This document shows, in pieces, positions 1-6,431 of a DNA stretch of 12,559 bases (within the stretch, counting starts at the first letter, position 1; every line of letters begins with the position of its first letter). The stretch is taken from assembly GCF_047807365.1 (NCBI RefSeq), contig NZ_JBLOUI010000057.1, forward strand, positions 1 through 12,559, given 5' to 3'. This DNA comes from Peptacetobacter sp900539645 (lineage in GTDB: Bacteria > Bacillota > Clostridia > Peptostreptococcales > Peptostreptococcaceae). The translations under genes were made by a program, and so were the position numbers. The notes beneath the pieces are model-generated. The model searched no databases. It was not told where the DNA came from and saw nothing but the letters and a program-made list of their open reading frames with translations.

Positions 1-98
1 ATGCTTCGCAGCATAAACCTTGCAAGTCACTATCAAGTTCATTGGTAGCTACGCCTTTTATGGACTTTCACCACAGATTAATAGCATGCCCGTCATAC
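1..98 (-). mobile_element. Group IIC-like intron, 5' end of the ribozyme (partial)
   Basis: Read on the minus strand, the intron would begin with GTATGACGGGCATG at 98 and run off the left edge. The order of short motifs (GTATG start, CGGGCATG, TCTGTGGTGAAAGTCC, AAGGCGTAGCTACC) resembles domain I of bacterial group IIC introns such as that of Oceanobacillus iheyensis, as I remember it. The boundary lies one base from the T-run of the transporter terminator. Class C introns characteristically insert just behind intrinsic terminator stems, so position and sequence agree. No intron-encoded protein is visible because the element continues outside. The exact first base (98 or 99) is uncertain. Confidence 0.7.
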
Positions 99-99
99 C

Positions 100-133
100 A
101 AAAAAAGAGATGCCTAGAAAACTGAGGCATCTC
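100..133 (-). terminator. Intrinsic terminator of the POT transporter gene
   Basis: A perfect 9-bp stem pairs GAGATGCCT (107-115) with AGGCATCTC (125-133) around a 9-base loop. On the minus strand it is followed by seven T residues (100-106). It lies 11 bases after the transporter stop codon. It also appears to be the 5' exon that attracted the adjacent group II intron. Confidence 0.9.
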
Positions 134-143
134 GTTTATAAAA

Positions 144-1514
144 TTATTCTGCTTTTTCCATTTCATCAAGTTTACCACTACATAACCATAGTATTATACC
201 TAATACTATTATTACAGCAGCTAAACCACCGTAACCAACAGTGAAGTTTATAGTCTTTAACCAAGCATATAGACTTGGGTATATATACTGAGCTATGAAA
301 ACAGCTATTGGCCAGAATCCAAGTAATAATCCTAGAACCTTAGCTGGAGCTAACTTAGATATAAATGAGTTTCCTAATGGTGAGAATATCATTTCACCTA
401 AAGACATAAGTAAACTTACAAGTGCTAACCATAAGAATGAGCACTGTCCGTTTGCCATAGCTATTTTATCAGCTACAACCATTACTATGTAAGAAACACC
501 AACTAGTATTATACCTAGTGCAGTTTTCTTGAACATACTTATATCTCCCTGAGGTCTCTTAGCCATTCTAGCCCATACAGCAGCTAGAACTGGTCCAAGT
601 GCTATACAAACTAATGCGTTCATAGAGTCGAACCAAGAAGTTGGTACTTGGAAACTTCCTATATACCAGTTTGCTAAGTTCATGTAAGATGAACCATCTC
701 CCCATCCAAATCTGTAGTATGCTGGCATGTAAGCCATGTACCATACCATCCAGAATATAGCTGAGAATAATGTAACTAATACTATAGCTCCTATACGTTT
801 TGCATCTCCTGAAGTTAATTTATCTCCAGCTGCATCATCTTTTTTAGCTACAGTTTCGAATTCACGCTGGTCAGCTTTGAAAGGTTCTTTACCTGCATCA
901 CCTAAAGCTTTACCATTTAATATGAACCAAGCTGCATCTATGAACATAAATATCGCACATATTAAGAATACAGTGTTGAAGCTTGTTTTTATACCAAATA
1001 ATCCAGTAGTAGCTAACATTGCTATAAATGTTGTTCCTATGAAAGAACCAACGTTTACGAATGAGTACTGAATTGAGAACGCTTCATCAAGCTCATCTGA
1101 ATCGTGGAATAATAATCCATTTATACCAGATAAGTTACCTTTGAATAAACCTGTACCTATTGAAACTAATACTATCATTGCCCAAACTAAACCTAAAGAA
1201 TCTGCTTTCCAAGTACATAAATATCCAAGTCCCATAAGTATCATACCTACTGGAACACATATTCTTGGACTGATCCAATGGTCAGCTATGTATCCACCAA
1301 ATATTGGTGTTATATAAGTCCATGCTACGAATGCTGCTGACATTGCAACACCTTTTTCATCTGGTAATCCTAGTCCGCCAGATGCTACTTCTGTTACTAT
1401 CCATATAGCTAATAAGTATTTTGCTGTATAGAATGCTATACGTTCAAATGTGAACCCTAGCGCACATACATAAAAGCCAAATGGTTTTTTGTTTTTTGTT
1501 TTAGTCGCTTCCAT
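144..1514 (-). CDS. POT/PTR2-family peptide or amino-acid transporter (MFS)
   Basis: A 456-residue polytopic membrane protein of the proton-dependent oligopeptide transporter family, expected to import di- or tripeptides or related substrates across the cytoplasmic membrane. Family marks are FERIAFY near residues 23-29, GGYIADHW in the first cytoplasmic loop, and the PTR2 region FSIQYSFVNVGSFIG. Many hydrophobic helices follow, with a charged cytoplasmic linker around residues 205-240. The usual proton-coupling motif ExxER is altered: residue 21, where the first glutamate is expected, is phenylalanine, while E24 and R25 remain. The start is ATG at 1514 behind an AGGGGGT ribosome site. The gene is monocistronic, with its own promoter and terminator. 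Family assignment is firm; substrate and coupling ion are unknown. Confidence 0.85.
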   Translation of the reverse strand: MEATKTKNKKPFGFYVCALGFTFERIAFYTAKYLLAIWIVTEVASGGLGLPDEKGVAMSAAFVAWTYITPIFGGYIADHWISPRICVPVGMILMGLGYLCTWKADSLGLVWAMIVLVSIGTGLFKGNLSGINGLLFHDSDELDEAFSIQYSFVNVGSFIGTTFIAMLATTGLFGIKTSFNTVFLICAIFMFIDAAWFILNGKALGDAGKEPFKADQREFETVAKKDDAAGDKLTSGDAKRIGAIVLVTLFSAIFWMVWYMAYMPAYYRFGWGDGSSYMNLANWYIGSFQVPTSWFDSMNALVCIALGPVLAAVWARMAKRPQGDISMFKKTALGIILVGVSYIVMVVADKIAMANGQCSFLWLALVSLLMSLGEMIFSPLGNSFISKLAPAKVLGLLLGFWPIAVFIAQYIYPSLYAWLKTINFTVGYGGLAAVIIVLGIILWLCSGKLDEMEKAE

Positions 1515-1540
1515 TTTTTACCCCCTGCTTAAATTTTTTC

Positions 1541-1593
1541 AAAGTTTTGCAATTTAGTAATTCATTTATTGGTTTAATTTTTCACAAAACTTT
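1541..1593 (-). other. Leader stem in the transporter mRNA
   Basis: AAAGTTTTG (1541-1549) and CAAAACTTT (1585-1593) form a perfect 9-bp inverted repeat inside the 5' untranslated region, enclosing about 35 AT-rich bases and ending about 12 bases before the ribosome site. It could affect mRNA stability or be a protein site. No known riboswitch was recognised. Confidence 0.4.
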
Positions 1594-1603
1594 CGACTTT
1601 TGT

Positions 1604-1632
1604 ATTATATCACACTAATTAATAAGGGGCAA
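1604..1632 (-). promoter_or_regulatory. Sigma-A-type promoter for the POT transporter
   Basis: On the minus strand, TTGCCC (1627-1632) is separated by exactly 17 bases from a consensus TATAAT (1604-1609), which is preceded by TGA, an extended -10. Transcription would begin near 1597, giving a leader of about 80 bases. Confidence 0.75.
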
Positions 1633-1763
1633 ATAAAAAATTATGTTATTTTTCTTAACTTTATATAAAATTCACATTAAGTTTTTTAAATATTTAAACT
1701 TTAACTTGTTATTTTATATTTTTTCATATTGTCTAAAAATTTTATATTTTTTAACAATCTTTA

Positions 1764-2624
1764 TTATCTACTAGTTCCCCAGAATGCAAGTACCATTACC
1801 CCTGGACCCGTATGTGCTCCTATTATAGGACCAATATCAGAAATATAAATTTCTGCATCAGGCAATTTATTTTCTACATATTCTTTAAGTTCTTCGGCTG
1901 CCTTTAAATCATCTCCATGACCTATTACAACAGATTTACTTATTTCTGGGCTCCAAGTTTTTGCAATACATTCAACTTGAGCTGCCATAGCTTTATGACG
2001 TCCTCGAATTTTTTTAACAACCCGAAGTTTACCTTCTTCGTCTACACGTAAAAGAGGCTTTATATTTAACGTATTTCCAAGAGTTGCAGCAACTGCAGAT
2101 ACTCTTCCTCCGTGTTTTAAATGATCGAAGTTGTCTACAGTAAACCAATGGCATAAATTCATCTTGTTGTCCTCTATCCAGTCTACAAGCTCATCCATTG
2201 ATAGACCTTCTCTTTTCTTTTTATCTACTTCCTCTACAAGAAGCCCTTCTCCAACTGCTGCACAAAGACTGTCTATGCAAATTATCCTCTGATCTGGATA
2301 ACTTTCCTGAAGTTCATTCTTGCAAAGGCAAGCAGTTTGATATGTTCCAGACATCCCAGAAGAGAAGCTGATGTATAAAACATCCTTCCCTTCTTTAAGT
2401 GCCTCTTCAAAATATTTTTCGTATTCTAGTACATTTATCTGTGAAGTAGATGCGTAATATCCCTCTTTTTGCAAACCATAAAACTCTTTGCAGGAAATAT
2501 TTCCCTGAGGTCCATACACATACTCCTTATCTCCAATTTCAACATTCATAGGTATTACTTTTACTGACTCTAGATCTTCCTGTAAATCAGAAGTCGCATC
2601 AGTAAATATTTGATATTCTCTCAT
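1764..2624 (-). CDS. DegV family protein (FakB-like fatty-acid-binding fold)
   Basis: A 286-residue soluble protein with the whole DegV signature: TDATSDL near residues 8-14, STSQ at 59-62, SFSSGMSGT at 86-94, the FDHLKHGGRVS loop, and the C-terminal HTGPG at 271-275. Characterised DegV/FakB proteins hold a fatty acid in a buried pocket and present it to the kinase FakA. No fakA-like gene is in view, so the ligand and partner here are unknown. The ATG lies two bases after the stop of the radical SAM gene and its GGGTGA ribosome site is inside that gene's end, so the two are probably translationally coupled. Downstream lies only a weak AT-rich hairpin (1728-1758) without a U-tract, so the transcript end is unclear. 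Confidence 0.88.
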   Translation of the reverse strand: MREYQIFTDATSDLQEDLESVKVIPMNVEIGDKEYVYGPQGNISCKEFYGLQKEGYYASTSQINVLEYEKYFEEALKEGKDVLYISFSSGMSGTYQTACLCKNELQESYPDQRIICIDSLCAAVGEGLLVEEVDKKKREGLSMDELVDWIEDNKMNLCHWFTVDNFDHLKHGGRVSAVAATLGNTLNIKPLLRVDEEGKLRVVKKIRGRHKAMAAQVECIAKTWSPEISKSVVIGHGDDLKAAEELKEYVENKLPDAEIYISDIGPIIGAHTGPGVMVLAFWGTSR

Positions 2625-2626
2625 AT

Positions 2627-3991
2627 TTATTCACCCTTTTTGCAATTATCACAGCCACAGCAACCATGCCAAAGTTTGTCTGCTGTAGGTTTCCAGTTTG
2701 CTGCATATTCCACAGTCTTGTCACATAGGTGATCTACACTTTCAAAGCTCTGATAATCAGTATTTTCTGCTTTTGTTTCTTTAACCATTTGTCTTAAATA
2801 TTCAGGGTTTTCTAGCATTGGGCATGGACGAAGCATATTGTCGTTAAATGGCTGATTATTGTGATATGCCATAAATAAAGGACTCTTATATGCGTCTAAT
2901 AGGCTAGTATCGTGAATATTGCAATTTGAATAGTGTATAAATACACATGGTTCAACATCGCCCTTAGCATTTATGTGTAGGTAGTTTCTTCCGCCTGCTA
3001 TACATCCATGAACATACTGAGCATCATTTTGGAAGTCCATTGAGAATATTGGTTTACATTTTCTAAATTCTCTTATACGGTTAAACATTAACTCTCTCTG
3101 CTTAGGACTAGGTAATAGCTCAACTGCAGCATCGTTTCCAACTGGCATATAGTGGAAGAACCATACAAATAATGCACCGCTATCTATCATTAAATCAAAA
3201 TATTTTTCACTACTTACATCTTCAACATTCTTGCTTGTATAGCAAGTTGAAATACCAAATGGTAATTTATGTTCTTTTAATAGTTTCATTGCATTCTGCA
3301 CTTTTTTGTAGACACCTTCACCTCTACGTCCGTCATTTGCTTCTTCAAAGCCTTCAAGAGATATAGCAGGTACAAAGTTTTTAACACGAAGCATTTCATT
3401 ACAGAATTCCTCGTCTATTAAGCTACCATTTGTAAATGCTAAGAATGCACAGTCTGGATGCATTTCACAAATTTTCATTAAATCTTCTTTTCTAACTAAA
3501 GGTTCTCCACCAGTGTATATGTACATATATGTTCCCATTTCTTTACCCTGGCGAATTATTGAGTCTATTGTTTCTAAACTTAGATTTAATTTATTTCCGT
3601 ATTCAGCTGCCCAACAACCAGTACAGTGCATATTACAAGCAGAAGTAGGGTCTAATAATATCGCCCAAGGAACATTACATCCTTCTCTTTCTGATACCTC
3701 ATGCTGTATTGCACTTCCTTTTAAACTAGCATTGAATAAGAAGTTTTCAAAGAAAGCTCTTCTAACACCTGGATCTAAGTCATACACCTTTAAGATTAAA
3801 TCGTACCAATGATTTTTTTCCTCTATTGCAGTTCTAATAGCATCACGCTGACTTTTATACCAATACTCAGGAGTCAGTTTGTCTACCAATTTCATAAGCT
3901 TTGGTATATTTTCTTCTGGGTTTCCTTCTATGTATTTTAGTGCCTTGTCAACTGCAAAATTTTGCATACTAGATTTTATAGATTTACTCAT
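2627..3991 (-). CDS. Radical SAM enzyme with SPASM-like cysteine-rich tail
   Basis: A 454-residue protein. The radical SAM [4Fe-4S] site is C119, C123, C126 in CNMHCTGC, followed by the SAM-binding GGEP (161-164) and a strand with SLEG (211-214). The C-terminal half has GCIAGG...GDVEPCVF with C330, C349, C357 and C390, which resembles a SPASM or twitch auxiliary-cluster region. The tail adds CCGCDNC (444-450). Family members use reductively cleaved S-adenosylmethionine for radical chemistry, often on peptides or small molecules; the substrate cannot be told from sequence. The N-terminal 100 residues are helical and are shared with the cysteine-less homologue at 4342. The start is ATG behind AGAAAGGATG. 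The gene leads a two-gene operon with DegV. Confidence 0.88.
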   Translation of the reverse strand: MSKSIKSSMQNFAVDKALKYIEGNPEENIPKLMKLVDKLTPEYWYKSQRDAIRTAIEEKNHWYDLILKVYDLDPGVRRAFFENFLFNASLKGSAIQHEVSEREGCNVPWAILLDPTSACNMHCTGCWAAEYGNKLNLSLETIDSIIRQGKEMGTYMYIYTGGEPLVRKEDLMKICEMHPDCAFLAFTNGSLIDEEFCNEMLRVKNFVPAISLEGFEEANDGRRGEGVYKKVQNAMKLLKEHKLPFGISTCYTSKNVEDVSSEKYFDLMIDSGALFVWFFHYMPVGNDAAVELLPSPKQRELMFNRIREFRKCKPIFSMDFQNDAQYVHGCIAGGRNYLHINAKGDVEPCVFIHYSNCNIHDTSLLDAYKSPLFMAYHNNQPFNDNMLRPCPMLENPEYLRQMVKETKAENTDYQSFESVDHLCDKTVEYAANWKPTADKLWHGCCGCDNCKKGE

Positions 3992-4079
3992 TTGTATTCA
4001 TCCTTTCTATTTTTATATTTTCATGTTTTCCATTTGTACTTTTACATTTTTAATTATTATTTTCGAATGGTTTAAACAA

Positions 4080-4108
4080 ATTATAAAAAGAATTGAATTT
4101 TATTTCAT
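4080..4108 (-). promoter_or_regulatory. Candidate promoter of the radical SAM-degV operon
   Basis: On the minus strand, a consensus TATAAT (4080-4085) is placed 17 bases after ATGAAA (4103-4108), which matches 4 of 6 bases of the -35 consensus. The GACA/TGTC palindrome cluster begins immediately upstream, a position suited to an activator, or to a repressor overlapping the -35 region. Confidence 0.55.
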
Positions 4109-4109
4109 T

Positions 4110-4189
4110 GGACAAATTTAAACATCTGTCCTAATTTGCGACAAAAGAACAACTTTGTCCCATTTTTAGACAGATGTCTATTTGTGTCC
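4110..4189. promoter_or_regulatory. Clustered GACA/TGTC palindromes, candidate operator region
   Basis: Three dyads and a lone half-site sit between the divergent radical SAM and pseudo-radical SAM genes. They are GGACA (4110-4114) with TGTCC (4127-4131), GACAAA (4140-4145) with TTTGTC (4154-4159), AGACAGATGTCT (4168-4179), and GTGTCC ending at 4189. ACATCTGTC (4122-4130) and GACAGATGT (4169-4177) are also a perfect 9-bp inverted repeat enclosing the middle dyad. This suggests cooperative binding of a dimeric regulator; the nearby TetR-type protein is an obvious but untested candidate. The rest of the 350-bp gap is very AT-rich and holds a 13-bp direct repeat, TTTTAGCAAAATA, at 4246-4258 and 4295-4307, plus an AT palindrome at 4210-4232. 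Confidence 0.6.
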
Positions 4190-4341
4190 ATTGTAAGAAA
4201 TGTATGAAATTATTTATTATTAAAATAAATAATAAGTATATAAATTTTTAGCAAAATATTCTTAGTAAACATACTCTAAAAAAATTCTAGTGTATTTTAG
4301 CAAAATAATACTTAATCCATTGAAAGGAGGTAAAAATTCAA

Positions 4342-5361
4342 ATGAGAAATGATATATTCTACACCTTGATAGAAACCGTCGTCGCAAATAAGTTAAAAGA
4401 TATGAAAAAATATCCCAAGCGCGCAACTAGGAATTTAATAGATTTAGGACTTTTATTCTCTAAAGGGAAATTTCAAAATGCTTTTTTCTCTTCTGCACAA
4501 ACCATGCTACAAAATGAAGATAGCCCCTATTATAAATTGATAGATAACGTTGTAAACGGCGTAGAAAATCAACGACTACTTACCTTTGGCATGAACTTAG
4601 GCTATAATTCATTCAAAAGTGGCTCTAGAGAAATTAGAAGAAACGAAAGAAAATTAAACTGCACTATTCCCTGGGAAATTACCCTACATATAGACAATTT
4701 TTCTTTTAAAAATAATAACCAAAGTTACGACCGCCTTATATCCGATGGGGAGAGATTGGGAATATATAGTTGGATAATTTTTTTGGATAAGCCCTTTTCT
4801 GATTTTCTAGATTTGGTAAAAAAACACCCTGACAGCGTCTTTTTCATATTTTTAGAAGACTTAGATGAAGATGAAAAAACAAAACAAAGTAAAATAGATG
4901 AAAATTTCTTAGATTACATTGAAGAGTTAAAAAATATTATGCTCATAATCGAACTAGATAAAAAAAATCGCCATGTTTACAACGATCTAAAGCAAAAAAA
5001 ACTTCTGTACAGTGTCTACTATAGATATTCTCAAAAGAATATCGACTTAATACTAGATGGAAGTATTCTTCGTTTTGCCGAGCAATTTAATCCATTTTTT
5101 ACTGTTTTTGTTTCTGAGCCGTATTGTAATAAAAATCTTCGCAAGATGGTTTACAATATTTCCGAGCAAAGTAGAAATGAACAACTCTACAGCACTATTT
5201 CTTGGGAATTATTCCACAGCAACGCATATATAGACAAAGTTATTTCTGGTAAAAGTCGATACATCTCCTTTGATTATAGTGGAATTCTATGCGATGTTGA
5301 TGGAAAAAAGATAGGTGATAAGAATATATTTGAGTCTGACCTCGTTTCTATTTTGAATTAA
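4342..5361 (+). CDS. Cysteine-less radical SAM homologue, probable pseudo-enzyme
   Basis: A 339-residue protein I do not recognise as a named family. By eye it is colinear with the divergent radical SAM protein. IPWEITLHID (109-118) matches VPWAILLDPT, RLISDGERLGIYSWIIFLDKP (131-151) matches SIIRQGKEMGTYMYIYTGGEP, and KKHPDSVFFIF (160-170) matches CEMHPDCAFLAF. The stretch that should carry CxxxCxxC (about 116-130) has no cysteine and is rich in Asn and Phe, and GGEP is replaced by LDKP. Only C107, C262 and C317 occur, so neither a radical SAM cluster nor auxiliary clusters can form in the usual way. The frame is open and has a good AAAGGAGG ribosome site, so it seems maintained. A scaffold, substrate-binding or regulatory partner of the active enzyme is possible but inferred. 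Confidence 0.75.
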   Translation: MRNDIFYTLIETVVANKLKDMKKYPKRATRNLIDLGLLFSKGKFQNAFFSSAQTMLQNEDSPYYKLIDNVVNGVENQRLLTFGMNLGYNSFKSGSREIRRNERKLNCTIPWEITLHIDNFSFKNNNQSYDRLISDGERLGIYSWIIFLDKPFSDFLDLVKKHPDSVFFIFLEDLDEDEKTKQSKIDENFLDYIEELKNIMLIIELDKKNRHVYNDLKQKKLLYSVYYRYSQKNIDLILDGSILRFAEQFNPFFTVFVSEPYCNKNLRKMVYNISEQSRNEQLYSTISWELFHSNAYIDKVISGKSRYISFDYSGILCDVDGKKIGDKNIFESDLVSILN

Positions 5362-5386
5362 ATTATTTCTATTTTGGGTTAAGTTT
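5345..5386 (+). repeat. 21-bp imperfect tandem duplication across the stop codon
   Basis: TTTCTATTTTGAATTAA at 5345 is repeated from 5366 as TTTCTATTTTGGGTTAA, so the last codons of the upstream gene are duplicated just beyond its stop. The second copy is noncoding. It overlaps a small AAGTTT/AAACTT hairpin (5381-5398). Confidence 0.6.
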
Positions 5387-5466
5387 AAATCCAAACTTTT
5401 GTAATTAATCTTATTTTTATACTTATTATCCATTACCTTATTTTTGAGGTGGTTAGTTTTGAAATA

Positions 5467-5495
5467 GGCTGCTTGCAAAATCGTTGCTAGCAGCC
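5467..5495. terminator. Hairpin between convergent genes, probable bidirectional terminator
   Basis: GGCTGCT (5467-5473) pairs with AGCAGCC (5489-5495). After one mismatch, GCAA/TTGC continues the stem to an AATCG loop. It lies between the pseudo-radical SAM gene and the tetR-like gene, which converge here. Neither side has a clean U-tract, so efficiency is uncertain. It is the only GC-rich stem in the gap. Confidence 0.55.
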
Positions 5496-5541
5496 AAAAT
5501 ATTATTTATTACTTTTTCAAAATATTATTTATTATTTTTTT
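5496..5541. repeat. Tandem duplication of a 23-bp AT-rich unit
   Basis: AAAATATTATTTATTAC followed by TTTTTC (5496-5518) is repeated at 5519-5541 with two substitutions. The second copy reaches the stop codon of the regulator gene. It looks like a local slippage duplication with no evident function. Confidence 0.6.
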
Positions 5542-6112
5542 AAGATAATTCCTGCTGCATTATTACAATCGCAGTTTTTATTAGTCCCATTATTTTTTCT
5601 AAAAATTCATCGGCTTTCATGCATTCTTTGCTCAAAAGCCATCTTTCTATTGCACACAAGATTGCATCTGTAAGGAAGTCTAGCGTAAATTCATCGACCT
5701 CTGCCTCATCTATTGTCACAAATTCTTCCAACAAAAATAAAATCCTATTTTTCACTAAAGGCTGGATATACTCACAAAAATGGTCCGAAAAAGAATTTTG
5801 ACCTTTTATTAGAAGTGCCTTTTGGTAAAATTCTCTATTGTCGTAAAAATACTTGCATATATTTTCTATTGACTCCATTCTTTCTTCGTAAGTTTCCTTA
5901 AAACTCCGCTCAGATGCCACTTTTATAAACTCTGTGTCAAAAATCCAGTTTACCAAGTCGTATTTATCCTTGAAGTGATAATAGAAACTTTTTCTATTCA
6001 TATCACAACCTTCGCAAATATGAGCCACAGTTATTTTGTCAAACGGTACAGTTTTCATAATCTCTTTTAAAGATTCTGCCAAAGCCTTTTTAGTTATATT
6101 AGAATCAGCCAT
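5540..6112 (-). CDS. TetR/AcrR-family transcriptional regulator (DhaS-like)
   Basis: A 190-residue DNA-binding protein. The N-terminal helix-turn-helix is typical of TetR: ITKKALAESLKEIMKTVPF, then ITVAHICEGCDMNRKSFYYHF at about residues 27-47, then KDKYDLVNWIF. The C-terminal ligand-binding part resembles the TetR_C_8 group found in DhaS-like regulators. The start is ATG at 6112 behind AGGGAGG with seven bases between. It is divergent from glutamate decarboxylase and convergent with the pseudo-radical SAM gene, so either could be a target. The operator-like dyad in its own -10 region suggests autoregulation. The ligand is unknown. Confidence 0.87.
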   Translation of the reverse strand: MADSNITKKALAESLKEIMKTVPFDKITVAHICEGCDMNRKSFYYHFKDKYDLVNWIFDTEFIKVASERSFKETYEERMESIENICKYFYDNREFYQKALLIKGQNSFSDHFCEYIQPLVKNRILFLLEEFVTIDEAEVDEFTLDFLTDAILCAIERWLLSKECMKADEFLEKIMGLIKTAIVIMQQELS

Positions 6113-6155
6113 TAAAAAACCTCCCTTACATCATCAAAATAATTCGTTTTACATA

Positions 6156-6181
6156 ATTATACCAATAATACTATTATATCA
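6156..6181 (-). promoter_or_regulatory. Promoter(s) of the tetR-like gene with overlapping dyad
   Basis: On the minus strand TGATATAAT (6173-6181) is an extended -10, and a second TATAAT lies at 6156-6161. The palindrome ATAATA-C-TATTAT (6165-6177) overlaps both and could be an autoregulatory operator. No strong -35 box is visible for either. Confidence 0.5.
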
Positions 6182-6336
6182 CATTATTCACTCTAAAAAT
6201 CATTTTACTCTATCATATTTTCTTCTTTTATCCACATTTCCACATAATAATTCACCCATTTTACTAATGTTTGTGAGTTTTTCTTCATATTTATTGTAAG
6301 CTATTTTTCTTAGTGTTAGAATCAATGCAAATATAA

Positions 6337-6402
6337 TTGCAATTTTATCAAGTTCTAAATGATACTCCTGTCTTTAGTATGGGATATTCAATCTTGATAA
6401 AA
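6337..6402 (+). promoter_or_regulatory. Upstream region of glutamate decarboxylase with 10-bp inverted repeat
   Basis: TTTTATCAAG (6343-6352) and CTTGATAAAA (6393-6402) are perfect inverted copies 40 bases apart. TTGCAA (6337-6342) followed after 18 bases by GATACT (6361-6366) is a possible promoter, which would place the first copy between -35 and -10. An inner ATACT/AGTAT pair (6362-6380) could extend an mRNA fold. Two operator half-sites or a leader stem are both possible. The rest of the 6113-6431 gap is plain AT-rich sequence. Confidence 0.4.
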
Positions 6403-6431
6403 ATATTATCTATTTCAAAGGAGATGCATTT

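Noticed and set aside
1515..1603. Riboswitch in the transporter leader
   Set aside because: Only one AT-rich 9-bp stem is visible, with none of the conserved cores of known riboswitch or T-box classes.
3992..4341. Additional small gene in the divergent gap
   Set aside because: The plus-strand frame ending at 4121 mostly overlaps the start of the radical SAM gene, has no ribosome site, and ends in the operator cluster.
5287..5478. Minus-strand 63-codon frame between the convergent genes
   Set aside because: It overlaps the end of the pseudo-radical SAM gene and a tandem duplication, has no ribosome site, and its Asn/Lys-rich product looks like a chance translation of AT-rich DNA.
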